Of a DNA stretch of 64,000 nucleotides, positions 18,696 to 27,861 are shown piece by piece (the first letter of the stretch is position 1; every line of letters starts with the position of its first letter). The stretch covers positions 72,979 to 136,978 of the forward strand of contig JAKVBI010000020.1 of assembly GCA_022447545.1 (NCBI GenBank), in the 5' to 3' direction. The position numbers and the translations under genes were made by a program. The notes beneath the pieces are model-generated. The model made no database searches. It was not told the DNA's origin and was given only the letters and a program-made list of their open reading frames with translations. This stretch comes from Myxococcota bacterium. GTDB taxonomy: Bacteria; Myxococcota_A; UBA9160; SMWR01.

Positions 18696-20429
18696 ATGAG
18701 CAAACTGGATCTGTGTATACGCGGGGCTCGTGTAGTGGATGGCAGCGGCGGCCCGGCCCGTGAGGCCGACGTGGGGGTTTACGAAGGTCGTGTGGTGTCA
18801 GTCGGAGAGGTGGAACAATCCGCGGCCGAGATCTGCGATGCCGATGGCCTTGTGTTGGCTCCAGGCTTCATCGACCCTCATACCCATTACGACGCTCAGC
18901 TGGGCTGGGATCCCACGGCTTCTCCATCAAATCTCCATGGAGTGACCACCGTGATCGGAGGCAACTGTGGTTTCTCCGTTGCCCCCCTGGGAGAAGGGGA
19001 TGCTGACTACATCCGCCGCATGATGTCTGTAGTCGAGGGCATGCCGCTGAAGGCCCTGGAGCAGGGCCTCGACTGGGATTGGAATTCCTTTGGCGAATGG
19101 CTCGACGGGTTCGAATCGGGCATTGCGGTCAATGCGGGTTTCCTGGTGGGGCACTGTGCACTTCGACGCACGGTGATGGGTGCCGACGCTGTGGGGAGCG
19201 AAGCGAGTGAGAAACAGGTGGCGCAGATGGCCGATCTCCTGGGCGAGTCGCTGGCCGCGGGGGGGCTTGGGCTCTCGACGTCGCGATCATTTACCCACCG
19301 GGATGGCGATGGTGCCCCCGTTCCTTCGAGGGCGGCCTCGGTGGAGGAACTCCTCGCGCTTTGTGAAGTGACTGGGCAGTACGAAGGAACCACACTCGAG
19401 TTCATCACCGACGGTTGTTTGCATGGCTTTGCCGATGACGAGGTCGACCTGATGGCCCGCATGTCGCTTACAGCCGGGCGCCCGCTGAACTGGAATGTCT
19501 TCACCATCGATTCCCAGGAGCGCGACCGCTACGCGAATCAGCTTCGAGTATCCGAACTCGCGGCTGCGCGCGGAGCCCGGGTGGTTGCTCTGACCATGCC
19601 CATCCTCGTGGGCATGACCATGAGCTTCCTCCACTATTCTCCGATTCATCAATTACCGGGCTGGCTCCCGATATTGAGCCTGCCCGTGCGGGAGAGGATG
19701 GAGGCACTGCGAGACACCGATGTCCGCCAGAAATTGCTCAGTGGCTCGCGGTCGCCCGAAGCCGGGGTCTTCTCGAGAGTGGCGGACTTCCCGAATTTTC
19801 GGGTCGGGGAAACGTTTTCTCCGGAGAACAGTGGCCTGACCGGAAAACTCGTGGCCGAGATCGCAGCCTTGCGTGGTTCAGATCCCTTCGACACCTTGGT
19901 CGAGGTCGCCCTGGCTGACGAATTGCGTACGGTGTTCTGGCCCGAGCCACCGGACAATGACGCCGAAAGCTGGCAGATGCGCGCCGAGGCTTGGCACCAT
20001 GCGGGGACCCTATTGGGAGGTTCGGACGCCGGCGCTCACCTGGACCGTATGTGCGGTGCGCCCTACACCACTCAGTTCCTGGGGGACTGCCTTCGCGGAC
20101 GCAAGCTGCTCGGCCTAGAGGCGGCCGTCCAGGCACTCAGCGATGCACCGGCCCGGCTCCTGGGTTTGGTGGATCGCGGGCGCATTGCCCCCGGCCATCA
20201 TGCCGATTTGGTTCTCTTCGACCCCCAAGTCGTGGGCGCTTCCGAGATCCACCAACGGGACGATCTGCCCGGGCAATCGAGTCGCTTGTTCGCTGAAGCG
20301 ACGGGGGTCGAACGCGTGTGGGTCAATGGTGAGGTGACGGTCGACTGTGGGCGGCCCAGCCAGGCGAGACCAGGCCGGGTTCTTCGATCCGGTCGCGACA
20401 CCGTGAGTGTGGGGCTGGGTTCTGCCTGA
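18696..20429 (+). CDS. D-aminoacylase-like amidohydrolase (paralogue 2)
   Basis: 577 residues, same family and length as paralogue 1, its closest relative here. Metal motif H62/H64 (DPHTHYDAQ), Cys91 in GNCGFS and an SDAGAH segment are present. The usual ATHxR and SHxK positions read TLEFITDG and PLNWNVF, without the histidines. ATG follows GGACGGAGG. Lies between an MFS transporter and a crotonase gene on the same strand, so import, amide hydrolysis and CoA-linked catabolism may be coupled; that is inference. Substrate unknown. Confidence 0.85.
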   Translation: MSKLDLCIRGARVVDGSGGPAREADVGVYEGRVVSVGEVEQSAAEICDADGLVLAPGFIDPHTHYDAQLGWDPTASPSNLHGVTTVIGGNCGFSVAPLGEGDADYIRRMMSVVEGMPLKALEQGLDWDWNSFGEWLDGFESGIAVNAGFLVGHCALRRTVMGADAVGSEASEKQVAQMADLLGESLAAGGLGLSTSRSFTHRDGDGAPVPSRAASVEELLALCEVTGQYEGTTLEFITDGCLHGFADDEVDLMARMSLTAGRPLNWNVFTIDSQERDRYANQLRVSELAAARGARVVALTMPILVGMTMSFLHYSPIHQLPGWLPILSLPVRERMEALRDTDVRQKLLSGSRSPEAGVFSRVADFPNFRVGETFSPENSGLTGKLVAEIAALRGSDPFDTLVEVALADELRTVFWPEPPDNDAESWQMRAEAWHHAGTLLGGSDAGAHLDRMCGAPYTTQFLGDCLRGRKLLGLEAAVQALSDAPARLLGLVDRGRIAPGHHADLVLFDPQVVGASEIHQRDDLPGQSSRLFAEATGVERVWVNGEVTVDCGRPSQARPGRVLRSGRDTVSVGLGSA

Positions 20430-20610
20430 AGGGAGGTAATGCCTTCGAAACGGTGGTTTCCGTGGCGAGTGACCAGGTCCGAAGGGGAGAACGGGAATGG
20501 TCGCCCGGCGGCCTGTGGGATGAGGCATACTGCGGTGCCTCAAGTTCTGGGGCTGCGCCGGTCGAGGGGCGGCCCGATGTTTCAGTGGCCCACTCACGGA
20601 GGAAAACGAA

Positions 20611-21519
20611 ATGAGCAACGACGCAGGCAACCCCTACTCGGACCGATCGGCGCAACCGAGCTACCTGAAAGGGGATATCGAATACGCGGTGATTCTCGTA
20701 GACACTCCCGCACCGCACGTACGCCGCGTCACCCTGAACCGGCCCGACAAACGAAATGCCCTGAACCACGCGCTGAGAGGCGAACTGTTGCACGCCTTGC
20801 AGACTGGCGACATGGATCCCGACGTCCACGTGCAGATCGTTCGCGGTGCAGGCAAGTGTTTCTCTGCTGGTTACGACCTTGGCGGAGGTAATGTGGGCCT
20901 CGACTATCCCTTCTTTACGGCGGGTGGCGATGGGCAGTGGCCCCGTCACGTGACCGAGGGGTGGATGAGTATCTGGGACATGGCGAAACCGGTGATTGCG
21001 CAGGTCCACGGCTATTGCCTGGCTGGGGGAAGTGAACTCGCCACCGGCTGTGACCTGGTGTACATGGCCGAGGACGCTCAGATGGGCTATCCGGCCGTGC
21101 GCTTCGGGGTCCCCGACATGCACTTTCACTCGTGGCTGGTGGGGATGCGCAAGGGCATGGAGATGATGCTGACCGGTGATGCAATCAACGGGATCGAGGC
21201 TGCCGAGCGGGGCTGGGCGACGGCAGCCTTCCCGGCCGAAGAACTCGAAGCCAAGACACTCGAGATGGCGGAACGCATTGCGCAGATGCCGCAGGATCTG
21301 GTGCAGCTCAACAAGCGCGTCGTGCACCGGCAAATGGAGATCATGGGGTTCCGCACCGCCGTGCGAGCGGGGACCGAGCTGTGCACGCTGGGCACGCACA
21401 CTCAGAGTATGGCCGACTTCCTGGGCAAGATCGGTCCGGGCAAGGGCAAGCTCACGTCAGCACTCCAGGAGCGGGACGAGAAGTTCGGCGATTACCGTAC
21501 CTCTGAGGACGACTCGTAG
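20611..21519 (+). CDS. Enoyl-CoA hydratase/isomerase (crotonase) family protein
   Basis: 302 residues, slightly longer than typical because of an N-terminal extension. Oxyanion-hole elements are GAGKCFSAGYDLGGG and GYCLAGGSELATGCDLV; the latter keeps the first catalytic Glu. The second Glu position reads MGYPAVRFG, with Ala. A Gly/Phe-rich insert (LDYPFFTAGGDGQWPRHV) follows the first loop. ATG at 20611 follows CGGAGGAAAACGAA. It is 181 bp after paralogue 2 on the same strand, with no obvious terminator between. Exact reaction unclear. Confidence 0.87.
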   Translation: MSNDAGNPYSDRSAQPSYLKGDIEYAVILVDTPAPHVRRVTLNRPDKRNALNHALRGELLHALQTGDMDPDVHVQIVRGAGKCFSAGYDLGGGNVGLDYPFFTAGGDGQWPRHVTEGWMSIWDMAKPVIAQVHGYCLAGGSELATGCDLVYMAEDAQMGYPAVRFGVPDMHFHSWLVGMRKGMEMMLTGDAINGIEAAERGWATAAFPAEELEAKTLEMAERIAQMPQDLVQLNKRVVHRQMEIMGFRTAVRAGTELCTLGTHTQSMADFLGKIGPGKGKLTSALQERDEKFGDYRTSEDDS

Positions 21520-21554
21520 TCCCTCCGATTCATCGGGGGTTCCAGAGATCGCGG

Positions 21555-22499
21555 TCAGTTCGTTCCACCCGAGGCATCCTCGGTGGCGTGAGCGGGGATC
21601 ATCATGTGGATTTTTCCTTCGAGCGCCACCTTGTCGAGGGCATCGATGATCTGCAGCCCGAAGTCGACGATGGCCATTTCCGGCCGGCTCTTCGAGGTTC
21701 TGCACTGGAGGGTCTTGTAGCGCGCCCGAATCGTTTCGCCGATCTCCACCCCTCGGTACAGACACCATGAGTCCCCCAAGTGTCCGGCGAAACCCGTGGA
21801 CGGCAGAGGAAGGGGGAGCAGTGCGTTCAAGAAATCGGAAAAGCCCAGGCAGAAGACGAGCATCGGGGGTGCGATCCTGGCGGCAAAGCGCGACCGTTCG
21901 GCGAATTCGCGGTTGAGGTAAAGGGGGTTCGTCTCCCCGGTCTCGGTGGCGAAATGGACGACGTCGGTCTCGGTGAGGGTGCGTCCGATGCTCTGACCGC
22001 AGGGCCCGTGGGTCAGTAGATCCTCGGCGTAGAGGATTCTTCCCTCCGGAGCCGGTGCCTGGGGTTCCACGTTCCAGGCGTCCGGGGCCGGGGGAAGCTG
22101 TGCGCCTGTATCCAACACGCGAACGCTTCCGCTCGTTGCGACCTGGGCGTCCTGGTTGAGCACCTCGAAGTTGGTTTCGCGATTCGGGCCAGGTTCGCTG
22201 CGCACACACAGGGTATCGCCCACGTGAACCATCCGGCCGAGGCGGAGATGGAAGCCCGCGAATGCAGCTCCGGGTTGTCCCACGCCCATGATCTGCGGGG
22301 CGTGGCGGGTCAGCGCTCCCACCGCCCAACAGGCGCTGAGCAGCCCGTGTGCGATGGAACCGCCGCTGGGGGTGGTCTTTCCGTAGTGGTGGTCCAGATG
22401 CAGCCGCGCATAGTCGCCTGTGATCGCTCCGAAGGCCGAGACTCCGGCGTGGGTGACGGTGCGGTGCCCAAAAGCGGCTTCGATGGCGGCGTTCTTCAA
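21555..22499 (-). CDS. MaoC-like double-hotdog dehydratase
   Basis: 314 residues, two hotdog repeats. The first carries FGAITGDYARLHLDHHYG and GSIAHGLLS, the hydratase-2 (MaoC) motif in variant form; the second carries ATETGETNPLYLNREFAERS and APPMLV. Such proteins hydrate enoyl-CoA or dehydrate 3-hydroxyacyl-CoA. The best start is TTG at 22499 with GGGAG seven bases upstream, as no in-frame ATG fits. Final gene of the run SnoaL > amidohydrolase 3 > LLM > SGNH > this gene, 31 bp behind its neighbour. Confidence 0.8.
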   Translation of the reverse strand: MKNAAIEAAFGHRTVTHAGVSAFGAITGDYARLHLDHHYGKTTPSGGSIAHGLLSACWAVGALTRHAPQIMGVGQPGAAFAGFHLRLGRMVHVGDTLCVRSEPGPNRETNFEVLNQDAQVATSGSVRVLDTGAQLPPAPDAWNVEPQAPAPEGRILYAEDLLTHGPCGQSIGRTLTETDVVHFATETGETNPLYLNREFAERSRFAARIAPPMLVFCLGFSDFLNALLPLPLPSTGFAGHLGDSWCLYRGVEIGETIRARYKTLQCRTSKSRPEMAIVDFGLQIIDALDKVALEGKIHMMIPAHATEDASGGTN

Positions 22500-22530
22500 C
22501 GGAAACTCCCATTTTCAGAGTAGAAGAGTT

Positions 22531-24384
22531 CTAGGGTTGTCGTGGCTCTTCCGGAAGCGGGTCCTCGTTCGCAGTCGTGTCGCTCGTTCGTCCGGTTCGG
22601 TTGGGGGCGCCACTTCGCAAAGCGTCGAGTAGGCGGCGGGATTCGGCTTCATCCGGTGCTCGAGCGATAGCCCATTCGAGATAGACCTGCGCCTCGTCGG
22701 TGCGTTCCGCTCGGATCAGAGCCTTTGCGGCATTCACACTCATCTTCGGCACGTGGGCATACACCTCTGCCATGTTCACGGCAATGCGTGCCGCCCGGTC
22801 GTGCTCCCCACGCTTCTGATAAATTTGAAGGAGCTTCAACATGGCGTCGGTCCACGAGAGCTCCTTTTTCTCCATGCGCAGTGCGATACGTTCGATGCGG
22901 TTCTCTGGATGGAAGACCGGCGTGACCGGGGAGCCGGAATTCTCGACGAAGGGCCAGTTCGAGCGCAGAACTTCGGCGCGAATCTCCCCTGCGATTCGGT
23001 CCACGTCCGAGATGGGTTGAGCGGCCCACGCCGACGCCCTCGACTCCACCTGTACCCTCTTCCCGATCGCACGGGATTCGAGCAAGGCGTCGTAGAAGGC
23101 GTTGGCCATCAGGAAATAGCCCCAGGGGTTGGGGTGGAGATGCTCCAGCATCGTCGAGTTGCCGACGATGCCCCCCGGAGACTCGGCGGCCAATGCGGCT
23201 TGAGTCTCGACCACGGTGGCGCCGGTTTCCTGGGCCACGGATCGAATGATTTCGTTGGCGCGTTCCGGAGCTCGGAATCGCAGTAGATCGCGATCCTTGG
23301 CCATCTGGTAGGCGCGCCGTGCGGATCCTGTGTCGCCAGTGGCTTCGAGGATCCGTCCTCGTAGGAAATGCGCGTCGGCGGATTCGTCCAAGCTCGCCAG
23401 CAGAGCCCGGGTGGTCTCCAGAGACGCGGCGAACTCTCCAGCCTCGTATTCAGTCCGAGCTTGGGTCAGGTGTCGTTGGAATCGTTCACGTTCTGGAGGT
23501 TCAGGCAGGGCGCTGATGAAGGGGGGCTGATCGCGCTCGTTGCTCACCAGAGTTCCTATGAAGACCGGGACGCCTGCATCCCGGTAGCGCGAAAGGAGTC
23601 CTGTGAGGTTGCTCTCGAATTGCTGGAGGCCCCGCTCGTAGAGGTCGGACGACCTGGGAATTTCACGCGCACCTGCCACACGTGTCATGAGAGTCCCAGC
23701 GTCGGAATCGTCTTCTTCGGAGGTCCTCACCAGCCCCCGGACCCAGCTGCGAACCCTCGAGAGGAACTGGAAAGTCGCCAGATCCCGGATCCGGAGAAAT
23801 GTGCTGACAGGAATCCACGATGTGGAGACCCCGAAGCGAGATCCCACGCCGAGGATTCCGAGAAATTCGTTGTGACCGGCATAGACGAGGACGGCATCGG
23901 GTTCGAGGGCGAGAATCTCGTCAGCGAAGTCCAACAAGGTATGGGAGTTCACTGCCGACATCGCCGTTCCGATGACTTCGACGTCCTGAGTCGGGAAGGT
24001 GCGACGGAGCCGTTGTTGGAGTTGATTGGTCAGAGCACCAGGTCTTCCGAAAGGAAAGCCGGCAGCACTCGAGCCTCCCTGCACCACCAGGCGCAGGGTT
24101 CGATTCTTCTTGTTGAACTCGAAGAAGGTCGCGTCTGCTTTGGTCAGCGGCGGTGCTGCCGAGTTGGCGACGAAGCGCGTGGCCACCCGGGGGTTGGTTT
24201 CGAGATGGCCGGGGACGTCCTGCGAATCTATGAACAGGGGCTCGTGTCCACCGTAGCCGAGCAGTCTCAGGGTTCCCTCGAAGCCGCCCAGAATCACCAC
24301 TGGGATTGCCAGGGTCAGCGCTACGAGTAGCCGGGTTTGCCAGCGGGTCCTGTCGTTGGAGGGGCTTCCGGGCACCTTACCCAA
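22531..24384 (-). CDS. Membrane-anchored SGNH-hydrolase-like protein with TPR-like repeats
   Basis: 617 residues. One N-terminal transmembrane helix (about 19-37) is followed by an SGNH/GDSL-type domain: VVQGGSSAAGFPFG holds the nucleophile Ser, YAGHNEFLG the Asn block and EHLHPNPWGY the C-terminal catalytic His. Between and after these lie TPR-like helical pairs (AGEFAASLETTRALLASLDESADAHFLRGRILEA-type pattern and a second set near the end). Probably faces the periplasm. The start is uncertain: TTG at 24384 or GTG at 24375. It sits 12 bp behind the LLM oxidoreductase gene. Substrate (ester or glycan acetyl group) unknown. Confidence 0.8.
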   Translation of the reverse strand: MGKVPGSPSNDRTRWQTRLLVALTLAIPVVILGGFEGTLRLLGYGGHEPLFIDSQDVPGHLETNPRVATRFVANSAAPPLTKADATFFEFNKKNRTLRLVVQGGSSAAGFPFGRPGALTNQLQQRLRRTFPTQDVEVIGTAMSAVNSHTLLDFADEILALEPDAVLVYAGHNEFLGILGVGSRFGVSTSWIPVSTFLRIRDLATFQFLSRVRSWVRGLVRTSEEDDSDAGTLMTRVAGAREIPRSSDLYERGLQQFESNLTGLLSRYRDAGVPVFIGTLVSNERDQPPFISALPEPPERERFQRHLTQARTEYEAGEFAASLETTRALLASLDESADAHFLRGRILEATGDTGSARRAYQMAKDRDLLRFRAPERANEIIRSVAQETGATVVETQAALAAESPGGIVGNSTMLEHLHPNPWGYFLMANAFYDALLESRAIGKRVQVESRASAWAAQPISDVDRIAGEIRAEVLRSNWPFVENSGSPVTPVFHPENRIERIALRMEKKELSWTDAMLKLLQIYQKRGEHDRAARIAVNMAEVYAHVPKMSVNAAKALIRAERTDEAQVYLEWAIARAPDEAESRRLLDALRSGAPNRTGRTSDTTANEDPLPEEPRQP

Positions 24385-24396
24385 GCGTAGCCGGAT

Positions 24397-25518
24397 TCAA
24401 CGGAACCGTGGGAGGACGTCGCGGCCGAGATTCTCGATCGTCTCAAGAGCCGCTTCCTGGGGAACTGTTCCCATTTGGATGAGGAACATCACTTCGTCGG
24501 CACCCGCTTCGATGAGGCTTTCGACATACGCGATCGCATCCTCCGCACTGCCGTACGCGTGGTTGGGGTTGTAGATCCCTGTCGACTGGGTCCCGGTTCG
24601 AATCTCGTCTTCGGCCAGGTAGGCACGCACTTCCTCGCCGCGTTGGATGAGGAAATCGACGTCCTCGATCTCACCGAGATCCGCGACGGGGGGCGGGGCC
24701 TCACCGCCGGGGTTGTACCAGTGGTTGATTGCCATGGTGAAGAAGCGTTGTCCCCGGTATCCGATCGCGCGAGCTCGATCGGCATCGTCGAGGACGATGG
24801 CGGGGCAGAGGGCCGAGAGGTGTTCCACCGGGAAGTCCGGGATCTGTGACTCGGCGGTGCGGCGCTTGATGGCGTCGCGGTAGACGCGGTTCTTGCTGGC
24901 GATTTCCTCGGGGCCACCAAATCCCAGCACCAGGGCGCCAAGGCCCCACTCACCGGCCTGGTTCAGGGTTTCCTCGCGGGTGCATGCCAGGTACATGGGA
25001 GGGTGTGGGTCCTGATGTGGCTTGGGGAGGATCGGACGCGGAGGGATTTCCATGGTCTCGCTGTGGTGCTCGAAGATTTCCTCGCGCCACATCTCCGGGA
25101 GCATGCGAGCCGATTCCTCGAGTTGTGCAGGGATCTCGCTCATTTCGGTCTGGAAGGCTCCGGCTTCCTGGGGGGTTCCCCCTTTGCCGATTCCGAAATC
25201 CACTCGGCCCTTACTGAGGATGTCCAGCATGGCGATACGCTCGGCGACCTTGACTGGATGGTTCATTCGGAAAGGCAGGCATACGACCCCATGGCCGATC
25301 CGGATGCGTTCGGTGCGACCCGCCACGTAGGCAAGAAAGGTCTCGGAAGCGCTCATGTGTGCGTACCACTTCAGACAGTGGTGCTCGACGGCCCAGATCC
25401 GATCGAATCCCATCTTTTCAGCGAGTACGGCTTGCTCGACGGATTCGTGCATGACCTGATACTCGGCCTTGCGACTCGTATCCACCGTTTGAGCTTCGAA
25501 GATCATCGAGAACTTCAT
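24397..25518 (-). CDS. LLM-class (luciferase-like) monooxygenase/oxidoreductase
   Basis: 373 residues, longer than the first LLM protein and closer to bacterial luciferase/alkanal monooxygenase-like members. Motifs include EKMGFDRIWAVEHH, GHGVVCLPFRMNHPVKVAERIAML, VDFGIGKGG and the late SAEDAIAYVESLIEAGADEVMFLIQMG. Cofactor could be FMN or F420. ATG at 25518 follows GAGAGGAACCC. It lies 26 bp downstream of amidohydrolase 3 and 12 bp upstream of the SGNH gene, indicating one transcript. Two LLM genes in this window both neighbour hydrolases; substrate unknown. Confidence 0.86.
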   Translation of the reverse strand: MKFSMIFEAQTVDTSRKAEYQVMHESVEQAVLAEKMGFDRIWAVEHHCLKWYAHMSASETFLAYVAGRTERIRIGHGVVCLPFRMNHPVKVAERIAMLDILSKGRVDFGIGKGGTPQEAGAFQTEMSEIPAQLEESARMLPEMWREEIFEHHSETMEIPPRPILPKPHQDPHPPMYLACTREETLNQAGEWGLGALVLGFGGPEEIASKNRVYRDAIKRRTAESQIPDFPVEHLSALCPAIVLDDADRARAIGYRGQRFFTMAINHWYNPGGEAPPPVADLGEIEDVDFLIQRGEEVRAYLAEDEIRTGTQSTGIYNPNHAYGSAEDAIAYVESLIEAGADEVMFLIQMGTVPQEAALETIENLGRDVLPRFR

Positions 25519-25544
25519 GGGTTCCTCTCCCACTTTTCAGGGGT

Positions 25545-27233
25545 TCAGGCGCTCGAGCGCAGCAGGGTACCGGGTAGTGCTCCCGTGGGTTCGGTGCCTC
25601 GCAGGACCACCTGCCCGTTGACGATGGTGGCCGCAATGCCGTCGGATTTTTGGAGCAGGCGTAGGGAGCCGCCGGGGAGATCGTTGGACACCTCCGGCAG
25701 CCTTGGGCCTACACGGGCTGGATCGAAGACGAGTAGATCGGCGACCAGCCCCTCTCGGAGCAAGCCGCGGTCGTGAAAGCCCCAGGCCGAGGCGGGTTCG
25801 AAGCTCAACATTCTCACGGCTTCCTCCAAACTCAGAGCTTCCTTTTCCCGAACCCAATGGGCCAGGACGTGGGTCTGGATCGATGCGTCCATGATCTGGG
25901 AGACGTGGGCTCCCGAATCCGAAAAGGTCACCACAGTTCGCGGATTGCGCATGAGTTCGAGAACAGTGTCCTGGTTCTCGTTCGCAAAGGGCTGGATGAA
26001 GAAACGTTTCAGTTCCTTTTCCAGGCAGAGGTCCAGGAACGTGTCGATCTCGTCGGCGCCACGCTCTCGCGCTATTTCGCCCACGGTTCGGTGGGGGCCC
26101 GTGGGTGTGTCCATGACGAACATCCAGTCGAAGTCTGGCTTGCGGGCTTCGGCTCCCACGGCTTTGGGATAGGGACCATTCCGGGCAATTTCAGCCAGGC
26201 GCCCTCGAGTTGTGGGGTCTTGCAGCGCGGCCATCTGCTGGTGGAGAGGCTGCTCGCGAAGCTCGCGCCATTCCGGAAGCGAATCGAAGGGAAGCTGCGA
26301 TTCGAACGAAAGAATCAAGCTGAAGTAGCGGCTGTGAACCATGCCAAACATGCGCCCGCCCGCCTGGGCAGTACGTTCGAATTCATCGGTCCAGATTCTC
26401 CAACCGTCGGGGTTCTTCAAGTTCGTACCCATGCCGAAGGTAATGGGTCGTCCGGTCTCGATAGCCAGGGCTCGTAGGCGGTCGAGATACGGGGGGATCG
26501 CGTCGCCACTGACATCCTCATTCGCCAACTCGAACACGCCCGTGTTCTCCTCGCCGAGCACGCCCACCAGCGCTCGAACCTCGTCCCAGCTGGCGAGTCG
26601 ACTCGCGACTGGGCGGTCGTCGGAAGTCTGGTGGTTGCGTGTTCGAGAGGTCGTGAAGCCGACTGCGCCGGCCTTCAGGCCCGCACGCAGCTCGTGACGC
26701 ATGGCTTCGATGTCTTCATCCGACGCCTCTTCTTCGAATGCGCGCTCGCCCATCACGTAGGTTCGGAGCGCCGAGTGGCCGACATTGCCGGCGTAGTGGA
26801 TCCCCTTGGGCAGTTTGTCCAGTGCATCCAGATACTCGGGATACGTTTCGAACGACCAGTCGAGACCTTTGGACATGGCGTCGGCAGAGATGTCCTCGGC
26901 CCGCTCGAGATTGCGAACGACGAGTTCCCGTCTCCCTTCGCGGGAAGGCGCCAGGGTGAACCCGCAGTTTCCCATCACCACACTCGTGACACCGTGCCAA
27001 CAGGAACAGGTTCCCAACGGATCCCAGAACACCTGAGCATCCATGTGTGTGTGCAAGTCGATGAAGCCAGGCGAAACGATTTGCCCCTCAGCATCGATTT
27101 CCTCCGACGCTGAACTGCTGATTCGGCCGATCTCGACGATACGCCCGTTGGCGACGCCCACGTCGGCCCGGTACCTGGGCATACCGGACCCATCGACGAC
27201 AGTTCCACCACGGATGATCAGATCCAGGCTCAT
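25545..27233 (-). CDS. D-aminoacylase-like amidohydrolase (paralogue 3)
   Basis: 562 residues. H61/H63 in DLHTHMDAQ, Cys90 in MGNCGFT and SDSGAH are the visible metal-site elements; the ATHxR and SHxK positions read VFELANED and PITFGMGTN. The HTHM variant and Ser in SDSGAH set it apart from paralogues 1 and 2. ATG at 27233 follows GTGAGGTCGCC. The gene heads a tight run with an LLM oxidoreductase, an SGNH protein and a MaoC-like dehydratase, with a SnoaL-like gene upstream. Three GTCAAA direct repeats lie in front of it. Confidence 0.85.
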   Translation of the reverse strand: MSLDLIIRGGTVVDGSGMPRYRADVGVANGRIVEIGRISSSASEEIDAEGQIVSPGFIDLHTHMDAQVFWDPLGTCSCWHGVTSVVMGNCGFTLAPSREGRRELVVRNLERAEDISADAMSKGLDWSFETYPEYLDALDKLPKGIHYAGNVGHSALRTYVMGERAFEEEASDEDIEAMRHELRAGLKAGAVGFTTSRTRNHQTSDDRPVASRLASWDEVRALVGVLGEENTGVFELANEDVSGDAIPPYLDRLRALAIETGRPITFGMGTNLKNPDGWRIWTDEFERTAQAGGRMFGMVHSRYFSLILSFESQLPFDSLPEWRELREQPLHQQMAALQDPTTRGRLAEIARNGPYPKAVGAEARKPDFDWMFVMDTPTGPHRTVGEIARERGADEIDTFLDLCLEKELKRFFIQPFANENQDTVLELMRNPRTVVTFSDSGAHVSQIMDASIQTHVLAHWVREKEALSLEEAVRMLSFEPASAWGFHDRGLLREGLVADLLVFDPARVGPRLPEVSNDLPGGSLRLLQKSDGIAATIVNGQVVLRGTEPTGALPGTLLRSSA

Positions 27234-27290
27234 GGCGACCTCACTTCATCTTCCAGCCAGGGCACCGAGGGCCCGTGGCATGGGTTGGGT

Positions 27291-27334
27291 GTCAAAAGGG
27301 GTCAAACGCTCATCTCAGGATACGTCAAATGGGG
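27291..27334. repeat. GTCAAA direct repeats upstream of amidohydrolase 3
   Basis: GTCAAA occurs at 27291, 27301 and 27324; the first and third are parts of near-identical GTCAAAAGGGG and GTCAAATGGGG. On the minus strand these read TTTGAC, partly like a -35 element, 60-100 bp before the amidohydrolase 3 start. They could be binding sites for an activator or chance. Confidence 0.3.
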
Positions 27335-27368
27335 ATCTTGGTGTTGAACCCGATTCGAGCGCCGGATG

Positions 27369-27731
27369 TCAGTCCCAGTGGCCTTCGGCGTAGGGTGTGT
27401 TCCAACAGTGGGCCAGGCGGCCGTTTTCGAGTTTGAAGACCTCGATCCCGCACATCGCCAAGTCGTTCTTCCGCGTGGCGGTCATGTTCCATACAGACGT
27501 GACCATCGTATCGCTCGCGTGGGTGATCACTCGGTCGATGACGATCCCCATCTCCTCGATGCCGAATTTCACTCGAGCGATCTGCTCATCGTGGCTCAAG
27601 GTCGTCACCTTGCCCGGGTCGTGGCGAGTGATTGGATCCGCACAGAGCTCTCGGATCAGCTCAAGCTTCCCCTGATTGTTGACTTCGTCCCAGTAGCGCT
27701 CCAGCACGATCTGCGCCGCAGGTTTGGCCAT
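27369..27731 (-). CDS. SnoaL/NTF2-like protein
   Basis: 120 residues with a single SnoaL-like alpha+beta barrel: an N-terminal helix (VLERYWDEVNNQGKLELIRELC), then ADPITRHDPG and the strands MVTSVWNMTATRKN and MCGIEVFKLENGRLAHCWNTPY. This fold covers polyketide cyclases, ketosteroid isomerases and many unassigned proteins. ATG at 27731 has AGGAGAACCC upstream. It is divergent from amidohydrolase 4 (130-bp shared upstream region) and precedes amidohydrolase 3 by 135 bp. Function unassigned. Confidence 0.8.
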   Translation of the reverse strand: MAKPAAQIVLERYWDEVNNQGKLELIRELCADPITRHDPGKVTTLSHDEQIARVKFGIEEMGIVIDRVITHASDTMVTSVWNMTATRKNDLAMCGIEVFKLENGRLAHCWNTPYAEGHWD

Positions 27732-27861
27732 GGCCGGGTTCTCCTCTTTACAGTTGTTTCTTCGCGGGTTTTCCGAGATCGTATCGGCTCGGAAGGTCGG
27801 TCATCTTGTCAGGGTACAACCGACAGATGGGCTTCGGTCGCTTTCTCACAGGAGTCATTCG

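Noticed and set aside
20323-21399. 358-codon minus-strand open frame
   Set aside because: Antisense to the crotonase gene at 20611-21519; composition rich in His/Arg as in shadows.
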